From Vicia villosa (Eukaryota > Streptophyta > Magnoliopsida > Fabales > Fabaceae): DNA of 64,000 bases. The translations under genes were made by a program, and so were the position numbers. The notes below the pieces were generated by a model. That model was not told where the DNA came from and did not search any database. It saw nothing but the letters and a program-made list of their open reading frames with translations. The DNA lies in contig NW_026706240.1 in NCBI RefSeq assembly GCF_029867415.1, forward strand, positions 124,001 to 188,000. The letters run 5' to 3'. This document shows positions 14,370 to 25,549 of this stretch, piece after piece (within the stretch, counting starts at the first letter, position 1; each line of letters begins with the position of its first letter).

Positions 14370-16289
14370 ATGGTTGATGAAAGTGAAAAGTCTACACCTG
14401 CATCTACATCTGGCTCTGCTGAGCAATACAACGGTAACAATGGTTATACTAGACCGCCGGTATTTGATGGTGAAAACTTTGAATACTGGAAAGATAAACT
14501 GGAAAGTTACTTTCTTGGTCTAGATGGTGATCTATGGGATCTTCTGATGGATGGTTACAAACATCCAGTAAATGCCAGAGGCGTAAAGCTGACAAGGCAA
14601 GAAATGAATGATGATCAGAAGAAGCTCTTCAGGAATCATCATAAATGCAGAACTGTTTTGCTGAATGCTATCTCTCATGCTGAGTATGAGAAGATATCTA
14701 ACAGGGAAACGGCCTATGACATATATGAGTCCTTGAAAATGACTCATGAAGGAAATGCTCAAGTCAAGGAGACTAAAGCTCTAGCTTTAATCCAGAAGTA
14801 TGAAGCCTTCAAGATGGAGGATGATGAAGACATTGAAAAGATGTTTTCAAGATTTCAAACTCTTACTGCTGGATTGAGAGTTCTTGACAAGGGATACACC
14901 AAGGCTGATCATGTAAAGAAGATCATCAGAAGCTTACCCAGAAGATGGGGTCCTATGGTGACTGCATTCAAGATTGCAAAGAATCTGAATGAAGTTTCTC
15001 TGGAAGAGCTTATCAGTGCCTTGAGAAGTCATGAAATAGAGCTGGACGCAAATGAGCCTCAAAAGAAAGGTAAGTCTATTGCATTAAAATCCAATATCAA
15101 GAAATGCACTAACGCTTTTCAGGCTAGAGAAGAAGATCCTGAAGAATCAGAATCTGAAGAAGAAGATGAACTGTCCTTGATCTCCAGAAGGCTAAATCAA
15201 CTCTGGAAGACCAAGCAAAGGAAGTTCAGAGGCTTCAGAAGTTCAAAGAAATTTGAACTTGGAGAATCTTCTGATGACAGAAGATTTGACAAGAAGAAGG
15301 TCATGTGCTATGAATGCAATGAGCCTGGACACTTCAAGAATGAATGTCCAAATCTTCAGAAGGAAAATCCCAAGAAGAAGTTTCATAAGAAGAAAGGTCT
15401 TATGGCAACCTGGGATGAGTCAGAAGATGATTCAGACTCTGAAGATGAGCAGGCTAACTGTGCGCTGATGGCGACAGAAGATGACGGATCAGAATCTACA
15501 TCAGAATCAGATTCTGAAGAGGTATTTTCTGAACTTACTAGAGATGAGTTAGTTTCCGGTCTAACTGAACTTCTGGAACTCAAGTCTCAGATCAGTCTCA
15601 AATACAAAAAGCTGAAAAAGCTATTTGAATTTGAAACAAAGAAGCTTGAGTTGGAAAATTCTGAATTAAAAGAAAAACTTTTAAAATTATCCAATAATGT
15701 TGGATCTCCTTCTGATTCAGAAAAATCCACTCCTAGTCTAAACCATATTCTGAAAGAATATGATTTAAGTTTCAGGAAGTTCTTATCTAGAAGTATTGGC
15801 AGAAGTCAGCTAGCTTCTATGATATATGCTGTGTCTGGAAACAAAAGAGTTGGCATTGGTTTTGAGGGTGAAACCCCATACAAACTTGAACCTGTTGATG
15901 AAATGAAATTCACATACAAGCCATTGTATGATCAGTTCAAGTATGGCCACTCCCATGATATTAGGCACACTTCACATGCTCAAAGTTTTCACATAACACA
16001 CACCAAAAAGCATGTGACACAACCTAGGAAATATCATGAAACTCACATTAAAAATTATCATGCTGTTCCTCCTATTGCTTACAATGTTAAACCCAAGTTC
16101 AATCAGAACTTGAGAAAATCTAACAAGAAAGGACCCAAAAAGATGTGGGTACCTAAGGATAAGATTATTCCTATTGCAGATATCCTTGACTGCAAAAAGG
16201 ACAAAGCACAACATGTCATGGTACCTGGACTCTGGATGCTCACGACACATGACAGGAAGAAGGTATATGTTCCAAGACCTGGTGCTTAA
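14370..16289 (+). CDS. gag: SIRE-type gag polyprotein part, frame broken before protease
   Basis: The first Met in frame lies 86 bp after the LTR and opens 639 codons. Residues about 25-235 form the copia gag (UBN2-type) capsid domain, with PPVFDGENFEYW at its start. A CCHC zinc knuckle CYECNEPGHFKNEC lies at about residues 313-326. It is followed by an acidic Ser/Glu/Asp-rich stretch, a coiled-coil-like Lys/Glu/Leu segment (about 400-450) and a His/Lys-rich tail. The particle-forming and RNA-binding roles are known for the family. In the last 40 codons the frame passes over the protease active site out of register, so a one-base indel between about 16174 and 16225, or a recoding event, separates gag from pol. 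Confidence 0.9.
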   Translation: MVDESEKSTPASTSGSAEQYNGNNGYTRPPVFDGENFEYWKDKLESYFLGLDGDLWDLLMDGYKHPVNARGVKLTRQEMNDDQKKLFRNHHKCRTVLLNAISHAEYEKISNRETAYDIYESLKMTHEGNAQVKETKALALIQKYEAFKMEDDEDIEKMFSRFQTLTAGLRVLDKGYTKADHVKKIIRSLPRRWGPMVTAFKIAKNLNEVSLEELISALRSHEIELDANEPQKKGKSIALKSNIKKCTNAFQAREEDPEESESEEEDELSLISRRLNQLWKTKQRKFRGFRSSKKFELGESSDDRRFDKKKVMCYECNEPGHFKNECPNLQKENPKKKFHKKKGLMATWDESEDDSDSEDEQANCALMATEDDGSESTSESDSEEVFSELTRDELVSGLTELLELKSQISLKYKKLKKLFEFETKKLELENSELKEKLLKLSNNVGSPSDSEKSTPSLNHILKEYDLSFRKFLSRSIGRSQLASMIYAVSGNKRVGIGFEGETPYKLEPVDEMKFTYKPLYDQFKYGHSHDIRHTSHAQSFHITHTKKHVTQPRKYHETHIKNYHAVPPIAYNVKPKFNQNLRKSNKKGPKKMWVPKDKIIPIADILDCKKDKAQHVMVPGLWMLTTHDRKKVYVPRPGA

Positions 16290-19200
16290 GTCTGGAGGAG
16301 AAGTCAAGTTTGGAGGAGATCAGAAGGGCAAGATAATTGGCTCTGGAACTATAAAGTCTGGTAACTCTCCTTCCATTTCTAATGTACTTCTTGTAGAAGG
16401 ATTAACTCATAACCTCTTATCTATCAGTCAATTGAGTGACAATGGTTATGATATAATCTTTAATCAAGAGTCTTGCAAGGCTGTAAATCAGAAGGATGGC
16501 TCAATCCTATTTACAGGCAAGAGGAAGAACAACATTTATAAGACAGATCTGCAAGATCTTATGAGTCAGAAGGCGACTTGTCTTATGTCTGTTTCTGAAG
16601 AGCAGTGGGTCTGGCACAGAAGGTTAGGTCATGCTAGTTTGAGAAAGATTTCTCAGATTAACAAACTGAATCTTGTCAGAGGACTCCCTAATCTGAAATT
16701 CAAATCAGATGCTCTTTGTGAAGCATGTCAGAAGGGAAAGTTCTCCAAACCTGCATTCAAGTCCAAGAATGTTGTTTCTACCTCAAGGCCATTAGAACTC
16801 TTGCACATTGATCTGTTTGGCCCAGTCAAAACAGCATCTGTCAGAGGGAAGAAATATGGATTAGTCATCGTAGATGATTATAGCCGCTGGACATGGGTAA
16901 AATTCTTGAAACACAAGGATGAGACTCATTCAGTGTTCTTTGATTTCTGCATTCAGATTCAATCTGAAAAAGAGTGTAAAATCATAAAGGTCAGAAGTGA
17001 TCATGGTGGTGAATTTGAGAACAGATCCTTTGAAGAATTCTTCAAAGAAAATGGTATTGCCCATGATTTCTCTTGTCCTAGAACTCCACAGCAAAATGGA
17101 GTTGTAGAACGAAAGAATAGGACTCTGCAAGAAATGGCCAGAACCATGATCAATGAAACCAATATGGCTAAGCATTTCTAGGCAGAAGCAATAAACACTG
17201 CATGCTATATTCAGAATAGAATCTCTATCAGACCTATTCTTAATAAGACTCCTTATGAATTGTGGAAGAATAGAAAGCCCAACATTTCATATTTCCATCC
17301 TTTTGGATGTATATGCTTTATTCTGAACACTAAAGATCATCTTGGTAAGTTTGATTCCAAAGCACAAAAATGTTTCCTTCTTGGATATTCTGAACGCTCA
17401 AAAGGCTACAGGGTATACAATACTGAAACATTGATTGTAGAAGAATCAATCAATATCAGGTTTGATGATAAGCTTGGTTCTGAAAAACCAAAGCAGTTTG
17501 ATAATTTTGCAGATTGTGATATTGATATATCAGAAGTTGTTGAGCCAAGAAGCAACGCATCAGAAGCAGAGCTTCTCAGAAGCAAAGAATCGGAAGATCA
17601 AGTTTCAGCTTCTCTGGAGAATCTAAGCATTTCTGAAGAACCATCTGTCAGAAGATCATCCAGACTCATCTCTGGTCATTCAGAAGATGTCATTCTTGGA
17701 AAGAAGGATGATCCAATCAGAACAAGAGCATTCCTTAAGAACAATGCAGACTGTCAATTAGGTCTTGTATCTTTGATCGAGCCAACTTCTGTTGATCATG
17801 CTCTAGAAGATCCAGACTGGATAATTGCTATGCAAGAAGAACTGAATCAGTTTACAAGGAATGATGTTTGGGATCTTGTTCCTAGACCAGATGGATTCAA
17901 TATAATCGGTACAAAATGGGTCTTCAGAAACAAGCTCAGTGAGAAAGGTGAAGTGGTAAGGAACAAAGCCAGACTGGTGGCTCAGGGTTATAGTCAGCAA
18001 GAAGGGATTGACTATACAGAAACCTTTGCACCAGTGGCCAGGTTAGAATCTATTCGTCTATTAATTTCATTTGCCACTCAACATAACATCACTCTCTATC
18101 AGATGGATGTTAAGAGTGCCTTCTTAAATGGTTATATAGATGAAGAAGTTTATGTCCATCAACCTCCTGGTTTTGAAGACTCTATGTCTCCTAATCATGT
18201 TTTTAAACTAAAGAAATCATTGTATGGATTGAAACAGGCTCCCAGAGCTTGGTATGAACGCTTAAGTTCTTTCCTTCTGGATAATGGTTTCACTAGAGGA
18301 AAAGTGGACACTACTCTCTTTTGTAAAACCTTTAAAAGGGATATTTTAATTTGTCAAATATATGTAGATGATATTATTTTTGGAACATCTAATGCTACAC
18401 TTGGGAAGGAGTTTGCTGAGTCTATGCAGGCTGAGTTTGAAATGAGCATGATGGGAGAACTCAAGTATTTCCTTGGAATACAAATAAATCAAACATCAGA
18501 AGGAACGTATGTTCACCAAACCAAGTATGTGAAGGAACTTCTGAAGAAGTTTAATCTTCTAGACTGCAAAGAAGCCAAAACTCCTATGCATCCAACATGC
18601 ATCCTAGGTAAGGATGAGGTAAGTAAGAAGGTAGATCAGAAGTTATACAGAGGTATGATTGGATCTCTTCTATATCTGACTGCTTCTAGACCTGACATTC
18701 TGTTCAGTGTTTGTTTGTGTGCTAGATTCCAACCAGATCCTAGAGAATCTCATTTAACTGCTGTTAAGAGAATTCTAAGGTATCTGAAAGGTACTACTAA
18801 TGTTGGTTTAGTTTACAGAAAATCTAAAGAATACAACTTAGTAGGATTCTGCGATGCTGACTATGCTGGAGATAGAATTGAAAGAAAGAGTACTTCAGGA
18901 AGTTGCCAATTTCTTGGAAGTCATTTGATCTCCTGGTATAGCAAGAAGCAAGCAACTATTGCTCTATCAACAACAGAAGCAGAATATGTCGCTGCTGCTG
19001 GTTGCAGTACACAGATGCTTTGGATGAAGAGTCAGTTAGAATATTATCAGATATTTGAGAGTAACATTCCTATATTCTGTGATAATACTTCTGCTATATG
19101 TTTATCTAAGAATCCTATTCTTCATTCAAAAGCTAAACATATTGAGATTAAACATCATTTCATAAGGGACTATGTTCAGAAGGGTGTTATATCTTTAAAC

Positions 19201-19308
19201 TTTGTGGATACAGACCATCAATGGGCTGATATTTTTACAAAACCCCTGGCTGAAGATAGGTTTAAGTTCATTCTGAAGAACATCAGTATGGATTTATGCC
19301 CAGAATAA
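16174..19308 (+). pseudogene. pol: SIRE-type pol: protease, integrase, RT, RNase H; one in-frame stop
   Basis: The frame is +1 relative to gag and overlaps it. Protease active site DSGCSRHMTG begins near 16228. The pre-integrase zinc domain (HRRLGHAS) is near 16617. Integrase shows HIDLFGPV, VVDDYSRW, SDHGGEFE and NGVVERKNR, containing the D-D-E triad. A TAG at 17179-17181 interrupts integrase where a conserved Trp is expected; the frame continues to 19308. RT follows with KWVFRNKL, QMDVKSAFLNG and catalytic YVDDIIFG (18361-18384). RNase H shows CDADYAGD and STTEAEYVAAAG. The stop TAA is at 19306-19308. Apart from the gag/pol frame change and this single nonsense codon the sequence looks intact, consistent with the very similar LTRs. 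Confidence 0.92.
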
Positions 19309-21396
19309 GAAGATGAGAAGTTCTCATGTATGAGTATCTTCTGAAATGAAAATGGACTATTTTTTATCAGAAGTTCTGATTGAAATCTTTTAGAAATTAT
19401 GATTCGGTTATTACTAACGTTTCATTGTCTAAGTTGATTCAGAACCTCTTTTAAAGCAAAACAGCTATAACGTTTTATCTCGGGATGGTAAACCTGTCGT
19501 TACTATTCATGGATAAGCGCGCGTGCAGTTGAAGGGACGCCGACCATAGGTAACTGTGCTAGTCACCTCATTTGTCTTTATTATCTCTCCTCACGTCACG
19601 TAACATTAAATGCTTTTCATCATTTACTCTCTTTCAGTTTTTCTTTTTATATTCTTCAAACGTTTCTTTTCTCTTTTATATCTCTCTCACTTTGTATTCC
19701 TCATCAAGTTATTTCTCTCTCTCTTCCGTTTTCTTCTCTTGCTCAAACAAGTTTTTCTTATTTTTTTAAAAAAAATAAATAAAAAAAAATCCTAGCTCAA
19801 ACCTAGCGTTCATCCTAAGTCTGTTGAGGATCTATGACTCAAAGGCGACAGATCTCTGCATATCTCGGGATGGCTCTCCTAATACCTCTCAAGTCAGACC
19901 TCTTCTTTGATGTTGTTATCAACTTTCACCCAAAGACAGAAGACTTTCTTGAGTTATGGGAGGAGGTTAAGAATGATATTCTTAACTTCTATGTTAAGGG
20001 AAAGCCCCGTTTGCAACATTAGCTCTCTGTCTGTGAACTGTCCCTCTCTTCCTCTTTGGTCACTTGGATCTCTCCTACAGTGGAGGTTCCAGTCTGGAAG
20101 ACAAGAGTCCACAGGGATTCTTGATGGGTTGACACGGAGTGTGTCTTGCTAGGGCGCTGTTTTTAATTTTTGTAGTCATTTCCTCTTGGGATGACTTTTT
20201 ATGTATTTGCTAGGAATGTTTCTCATCTTGTTAAACATAGGAACCTTTTGTAATATCTTTTGATTATCAATAAAAAGTTTCCTTGATTTACATTCCAGTA
20301 ATTTTATTTGTCGTTATTCATCTGAATCTTTTGAAATATTCTTTTTGATGTTATGACAAAAAGGGGGAGAAGATAAATGATAAATGATTTGATTAATCTA
20401 TCAGTTGCTGGGTAAAGCTCCCACACATTTACTAACAAGAACTGCAAGTTCTATATGGTTTAAGTGTTTTGCAGGTATAAAGAAGTGAAGAGAATCTTCA
20501 AAGCAAACACAAGAAGCTAAACCATGGAAACTGAAGCAAGCTGAGTGCTGTCAAGCTTCAGAGATCAGAAGCACTGATAATAGAATTTGATCCATATTTG
20601 TCTATTTGATCTGACAAAATTCTATTTGCTCTGATACATTATTTTAGCCTATATGGCTCTGATACATATCATGTGTTCTAATATACATTTTATGTTCTGA
20701 CTCGTTCATGCTGACTTTTGTCGTTTAGTTTTTGTTCTGTAACATTTCAGGATGTAGAGATGCTCAGATGATGCTCTGGTACATTCAACAATGTTCTGAT
20801 ACAAATCTAGCATGAAGTGATGTTGGTAGAAATTCAAAGCTCTGAAGCTATCCGAGGGAAGCAGAAATCAGAAGCTGTGAAGGTTCTAAAGATCCAGAAA
20901 ACTCAAGTTCTGAAGCTGTCCTAAATGGAAGCAGAAATCAGAAGCTGTGAATGTTCAGAAGATCAAAGAAATTCAAGTTCTGAAGCTGTCCTAGATGGAA
21001 GCAGAAGTCAGAAGCTGTGAATGTTCAGAAGATCAAAGAAATTCAAGTTCTGAAGCTGTCCTAGATGGAAGCAGGAATCAGAAGCTGTGAGTGTTCTAGG
21101 GATCTAAGGAAATTCTAGTTCTGAAGCTGTCCAATGGAAGCAGAAGTCAGAAGCTAGGAATTCTCTAAAGACAGAAGCTTATATGATCGTCTCTACCGAA
21201 ATAATCAGGGAAGTCTTTTATTAAAGTTCTTCGAGTATTTATTTCAGGGGGAGATTATTTATCTCAGGGGGAGATTGTTAATCTCAGGGGGAGACATATT
21301 CATATGCTTATGCTATAGCTGTGTAATTTGTCTTTTGCCGTCTATTCTTTCTGATCGCAAATTCATATCATTTATATATATTTTTGTCATCATCAA
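19309..21396 (+). other. SIRE post-pol region (env-like position, no intact env)
   Basis: Two kilobases between pol and the polypurine tract. In SIRE elements this place may hold an env-like frame; here only a short frame at 19834-20022 (62 codons, MTQRRQISAYLGMALL start) could be a remnant, and I cannot confirm it. A pyrimidine-rich segment at 19570-19780, a TATGACAAAAAGGGGGAG purine block near 20353, and the 70-bp repeat array at 20838-21180 fill the rest. No other gene is supported. Confidence 0.65.
20838..21180 (+). repeat. About five 70-bp tandem units in SIRE post-pol region
   Basis: Units carry TTCTGAAGCTGTCCTAGATG, then GGAAGCAGAAATCAGAAGCT, then a variable GTGAATGTTCAGAAGATC part. 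The central units are 70 bp and the outer ones are diverged or shorter. The CAGAAG motif of these units also recurs through gag, the LTR and the rest of the element. Confidence 0.85.
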
Positions 21397-21408
21397 AAAG
21401 GGGGAGAT
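21246..21408 (+). other. SIRE polypurine tract with three upstream look-alikes
   Basis: The functional-position tract AAAAAGGGGGAGAT lies at 21395-21408, directly before the right LTR. Three extra copies of CAGGGGGAGA lie at about 21246, 21265 and 21285, each followed by TT or CA. Position shows which one primes plus-strand DNA; the extra copies may be decoys, older priming sites or simple repeats. Confidence 0.75.
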
Positions 21409-22616
21409 TGTTAGAACAAGATTTGTTCTGATCAATTATCTTAGTTTTGATGATAACAATAATATGAATTTTGCTTAAGATAATATGGTACTCTAATTCA
21501 ATGCAATTTCCTTTTCAGGAAATATATAAAGAGTACGCATAATTCAGCGCTCAGAAGCTTTGTCTCAAAGGGTTCAGCATGTAACATCAGAATATGGTCT
21601 GGCAAGACATCAGAAGATGGTCGAAGCAGAATCAGAACATGGGTCTATGGAAGCATCAGAAGAACAAGAGAACAGAAGCACTGAAGTACTGATGGTATCA
21701 CGCTCAGAAGCACTTCAAGGTCAGAAGATCAGAAGATGCTATGCACCAAGCTGTTTGACTCTGATGATATTCAAACGTTGTATTCACAAACATCAGATCA
21801 GAAGGAAGTACAAGTGGCAAGCTACGCTGACTGACAAAAGGAACGTTAAAAGCTATTAAAGGCTACGTCAGTAGACACAGCGTGAACAAGGCTCGAGGTA
21901 GTTGACAAAAGCGTATAACATTAAATGCGATGCTGTACGGAACACGTAAAGCATTAAATGCACTCAACGGTCATCTTCTCCAACGCCTATAAATATGAAG
22001 TTCTGATGAGAAGCAAGGTTAACGATTCTGCACCAAAACAACTCAAATTAACTTGCTGAAACTCTGTTCAAATTCAAAGCTCAGAATCTTCATCTTCATC
22101 AAAGCTCACTACATTGCTGTTGTAATATATTAGTGAGATTAAGCTTAAACGTTAAGAGAAATATCACAGTTGTGATTATCGCTTTTAAGAAGCAATTGTA
22201 ATACTCTTAGAATTGATTACATTAAGTTGTAAGGAACTAGAGTGATCGTGTGGATCAGAATACTCTAGGAAGTCTTAGAGGTTATCTAAGCAGGTTGTAA
22301 CTAGAGTGATCGTGTGGATCAGTATACTCTAGAAAAGTCTTAGAGGGTATCTAAGCAGTTGTTCCTGGAGTGATCAGTGTGTGATCAGAAGACTCTGGAA
22401 GACTTAGTTGCTGACTAAGTGGAGAACCATTGTAATCCGTGCGATTAGTGGATTAAATCCTCAGTTGAGGTAAATCATCTCTGCGGGGGTGGACTGGAGT
22501 AGTTTAGTTAACAACGAACCAGGATAAAAATAACTGTGCAATTTATTTTTATCTGTCAAGTTTTTAAAGCTACACTTATTCAAACCCCCCCTTTCTAAGT
22601 GTTTTTCTATCCTTCA
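21409..22616 (+). repeat. SIRE right (3') LTR
   Basis: 1,208 bp, matching the left LTR in length. By eye the pair differ at five sites, all transitions (for example GCATGC versus GCATGT, and CAATTATAAT versus CAATTGTAAT). It is followed by the duplicated target AGAAG. Confidence 0.96.
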
Positions 22617-23776
22617 AGAAGATGTTCTTTCTGCTTATGGGTGACAACCTACTGGAGAGATGACACGCCCGTACTTGTTTCTTTTCCCTTTTTTTTTCTT
22701 CTTTTTTTTTTATTTTTTTTTTGGGATAGATATATCCTAAACAAGTGATTTCGAAGCAAACATTGAAAAATGCAAGAATGCATAAATGATGCAAATATGT
22801 ATGAATGATGGATGTTATGAATGTCGCATGCATGCTGACGATACTGACAAACAAAGAAGTATGTACTGGAGAAGGACCGATGTCGCAATACAACCAGATA
22901 CTTGGCAAATGTTCTTCAACACGGTGTAGATAACACGGGTGATGAATGGTGCTGCATGCTTTAAACTTCTCCGGGGAAGATAAGCATCCTTTCTTATTGA
23001 GATGGAAGAACTTCTTCAATGGGGATAAAAGAACTTCTCTACCGCAAGGGGCGATTGGTTCAGGAATTCTTTTTTTGGGATAAGAATACCGTTGTCTCAT
23101 GATCCCTTTTAAGGAAGGGAACAGGTCTTAGGGAGAATCCTTTGTTCATCCTATGGAGACAGCTGTTGATGTTCCTTCTGTTGTTCACAACTCAAAGGAA
23201 AGTTTCGCTTTTATTTTGAAAAGAAAGGAAAAGTAAATTCATTTAAAACTTTTTTTTCTTTTTTCTTTCAAAATTGAATAACACAATTAAAGCGTCATTT
23301 TGCAAGCTAAAAGAAATTAGAGATTGCAAACAAGTGGGCACCAGGCTCAAATTTATTTAATAGGATGGTAATCAGCTAAAGGCATGATTCCATAGAGTAT
23401 TTACAAAAGTTGGAAATGGTAAATATGCGGAAAAGGCTACATTGAAAGCAATAACCACTATTTCCCCTAACAACTTTGAGTTACAACTGTGCTTGTCGCT
23501 TCAGATTGGCGATGATTTGATTAAAGATCCTTTGATGAAGTACAGACTCTTCAGGTGACGAAGTACGGACTGATGCAATTACTTTGTCATAAATCCTTAA
23601 TTTTTGCCTAGATTGCCCTTTCAGGTTTTCAATCACCAGGATGAATTTTTTCTGTTTATTGTCTCTAATTTTTGCCTGGACCTCCCTTTCGGGTTTTCAG
23701 TCCACCGAGACGCTCATTTTTGCCTAAGTCGCCCTTTGCGGGTTTTCGACTTACCGAGCTGTTCTTTTTTCATTTT
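22617..23776 (-). other. Ogre 3' noncoding region, pol-proximal part
   Basis: This continues the Ogre sequence on the far side of the SIRE insertion (target copy at 22617-22621) up to the pol stop codon. It contains T-rich runs near 22690-22730 and 23250-23270. The minus-strand frame of 174 codons at 22576-23100 runs into the SIRE LTR and has no family signature. The notable content is the hairpin trio at 23611-23750. Confidence 0.7.
23611..23750 (-). repeat. Three nested-stem hairpins with GNRA-like loops after Ogre pol
   Basis: In the sense strand each unit has an outer stem, about four to six mostly A bases, an inner stem CCC/GGG (or CCT/GGG) with loop GAAA or GCAAA, then the outer stem's complement and AGGCAAAAA. 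Outer stems are GTCG/CGAC (23750-23728), GGAC/GTCC (23703-23678) and GATTG/CAATC (23634-23611). The outer stems differ in sequence yet all pair, while the inner part is constant. This is compensatory covariation visible directly in the sequence. Confidence 0.8.
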
Positions 23777-25447
23777 TTAGACAAAGTATTTCTTGACTGC
23801 ATCAGCATTCACAGGATGTGGGAGTTCATCACCATCCATGGTTGCAAGAGTCATGGCGCCGCCAGAAAATGTTCTTTTGACAACATACGGGCCTTCGTAA
23901 TTAGGAGACCATTTGCCCCTAGAATCTGGTTGAAAAGACAAGATCTTCTTAAGCACGAGGTCGCCTTCTTGAAATTCACGAGGTCGAACCTTTTTGTTGA
24001 AGGCTTGTTTCATCCTTGCTTGGTATAACTGTCCATGACATAGAGCAGTCATACGTTTTTCTTCGATTAAGTTCAACTGATCGTATCTGCTTTGACACCA
24101 TTCAGCCTCTGATAACTTAGTCTCCATGAGGACTCTCATTGATGGGATTTCCACTTCTACGGGGAGCACAGCTTCCATGCCGTATACTAGAGAAAAGGGA
24201 GTTGCCCCTGTTGAAGTACGCACCGAGGTACGGTACCCATGTAAAGCAAATGGCAACATTTCGTGCCAGTCTTTGTAAGTGACGACCATTTTCTGGACGA
24301 TCTTCTTAATGTTCTTGTTAGCAGCTTCAACAGCGCCGTTCATTTTTGGTCTGTAAGGAGAAGAGTTATGATGCTCAATCTTGAATTCCTCACATAATTC
24401 TTTCATCATCTTGTTGTTCAAATTTGAACCATTGTCAGTAATGATCTTGCTGGGAACACCATATCGGCGAATGATGTTATTCTTGATAAACCTCACAACC
24501 ACTTGTCTTGTAACATTGGCATAAGATGCTGCTTCGACCCATTTGGTGAAGTAATCAATAGCCACCAAGATGAAACGATGACCATTTGAAGCTTTTGGTT
24601 CGATCATTCCAATCATGTCGATACCCCACATGGAAAAAGGCCATGGAGATGAGAGAACGTTGAGTAGAGTCGGTGGCACATGGATCTTATCTGCGTAAAT
24701 CTGGCACTTGTGACATCTCTTCACGTGTTTATAACAGTCAGATTCCATTGTCAACCAATAGTATCCTGCTCTTAAGACTTTCTTGGACATTGCATGCCCA
24801 TTTGAATGAGTTCCAAAGGACCCTTCATGCACTTCATGCATTAACATGTCTGCTTCGTGTCTGTCCACGCATCTGAGCAAAACCATGTCGAAGTTTCTTT
24901 TGTATAGCACATCTCCGTTCAGGAAGAAACTGCTAGAAAGTCTCCTTAGAGTTTTCTTATCTTTATTTGATGCCCCAAGCGGGTACTCTTGAGTTTGAAG
25001 GAAGCGTTTGATGTCGTGGAACCACGGTTTATCATCGATGACTACTTCAGTTGCAAACACATAGGCGGGCCTTTCAAGGCACATAATTCTGACTTTGGGC
25101 ATATCGTTATAATGATTTACTTTGAACATGGAAGATAGAGTAGCCAAGGCATCTGCCATTCGATTCTGATCTCGAGGTATATGATGCAATTCAACCTTGT
25201 TGAAGAAAGTCAACAGACGTCTTGCATAATCTCTGTAAGGAATCAAACCAGGGTGGTAAGTTTCCCACTTGTCTTTGATTTGGTTGATCACAAGGGCTGA
25301 ATCTCTATATATGTCTAGGATCTTGATCCTTAAGTCAATGGCTTCTTCGAGACCCATGATACAAGCTTCATATTCTGCGACGTTGTTGGTGCAATCAAAT
25401 AGCAATCTGGCAGAGAACGGGATATGAGTACCCTTGGGAGTGATGAT
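23777..25447 (-). pseudogene. pol: Ogre pol C-terminal part: second RNase H (3' half) and integrase
   Basis: Read on the minus strand, the frame is open from the Tekay insertion at 25447 to TAA at 23777-23779. It opens with the rest of the archaeal-type RNase H (LLFDCTNNVAEYEACIMGL, then HIPRDQNRMADALA). Integrase follows: His/Cys finger ending CHKCQ, core with GIDMIGM, ITDNGSN and NGAVEAANK giving D-D-E, and a C-terminal GDLVL…YEGPYVV part ending in the NADAVKK tail usual for Ogre. No internal stop is present, so this half is intact; it is called a pseudogene only because the gene is split. Removing the Tekay element and one target copy restores the reading register. Confidence 0.92.
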
Positions 25448-25549
25448 TGTAACAGCCCGAATTTTATTATTTGACTAATTAAATTAAATAAGGATTTATT
25501 TACTTAATTTGGACGAAGTTTGATAATTAATTGGATCGTCGGTGTTATT
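25448..25549 (+). repeat. Outer Tekay left LTR, first 102 bp
   Basis: Matches 40053-40154 base for base as far as I can see. It is cut at GGTGTTATT by the inner element; the last five bases TTATT are duplicated at 34294-34298. Confidence 0.95.

Larger units (their letters stand above)
13076..22616 (+). mobile_element. SIRE/Maximus-type Ty1/copia retrotransposon, complete, inside Ogre
   Basis: The 9,541-bp element is flanked by a perfect 5-bp duplication AGAAG (13071-13075 and 22617-22621). Both LTRs are 1,208 bp, start TGTTAGAAC, end CTTCA and differ at about five transitions, so insertion was recent. Internal order is primer-binding site, gag, protease, integrase, RT, RNase H, a 2-kb post-pol region and polypurine tract. 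Long post-pol sequence, gag type and pol sequence place it in the Sirevirus (SIRE/Maximus) lineage; the assignment rests on motif recognition. A frame change at the gag/protease border and one in-frame stop in integrase make this copy non-autonomous. It lies in the Ogre 3' noncoding region in opposite orientation. Confidence 0.92.

Noticed and set aside
19834..20022. Env-like gene of SIRE
   Set aside because: Only 62 codons, no signal peptide or membrane segments that I can defend; mentioned as a possible remnant inside the post-pol region.
22576..23100. 174-codon minus-strand frame
   Set aside because: Crosses the SIRE/Ogre junction, is low in complexity at one end, and matches no family I recognise.
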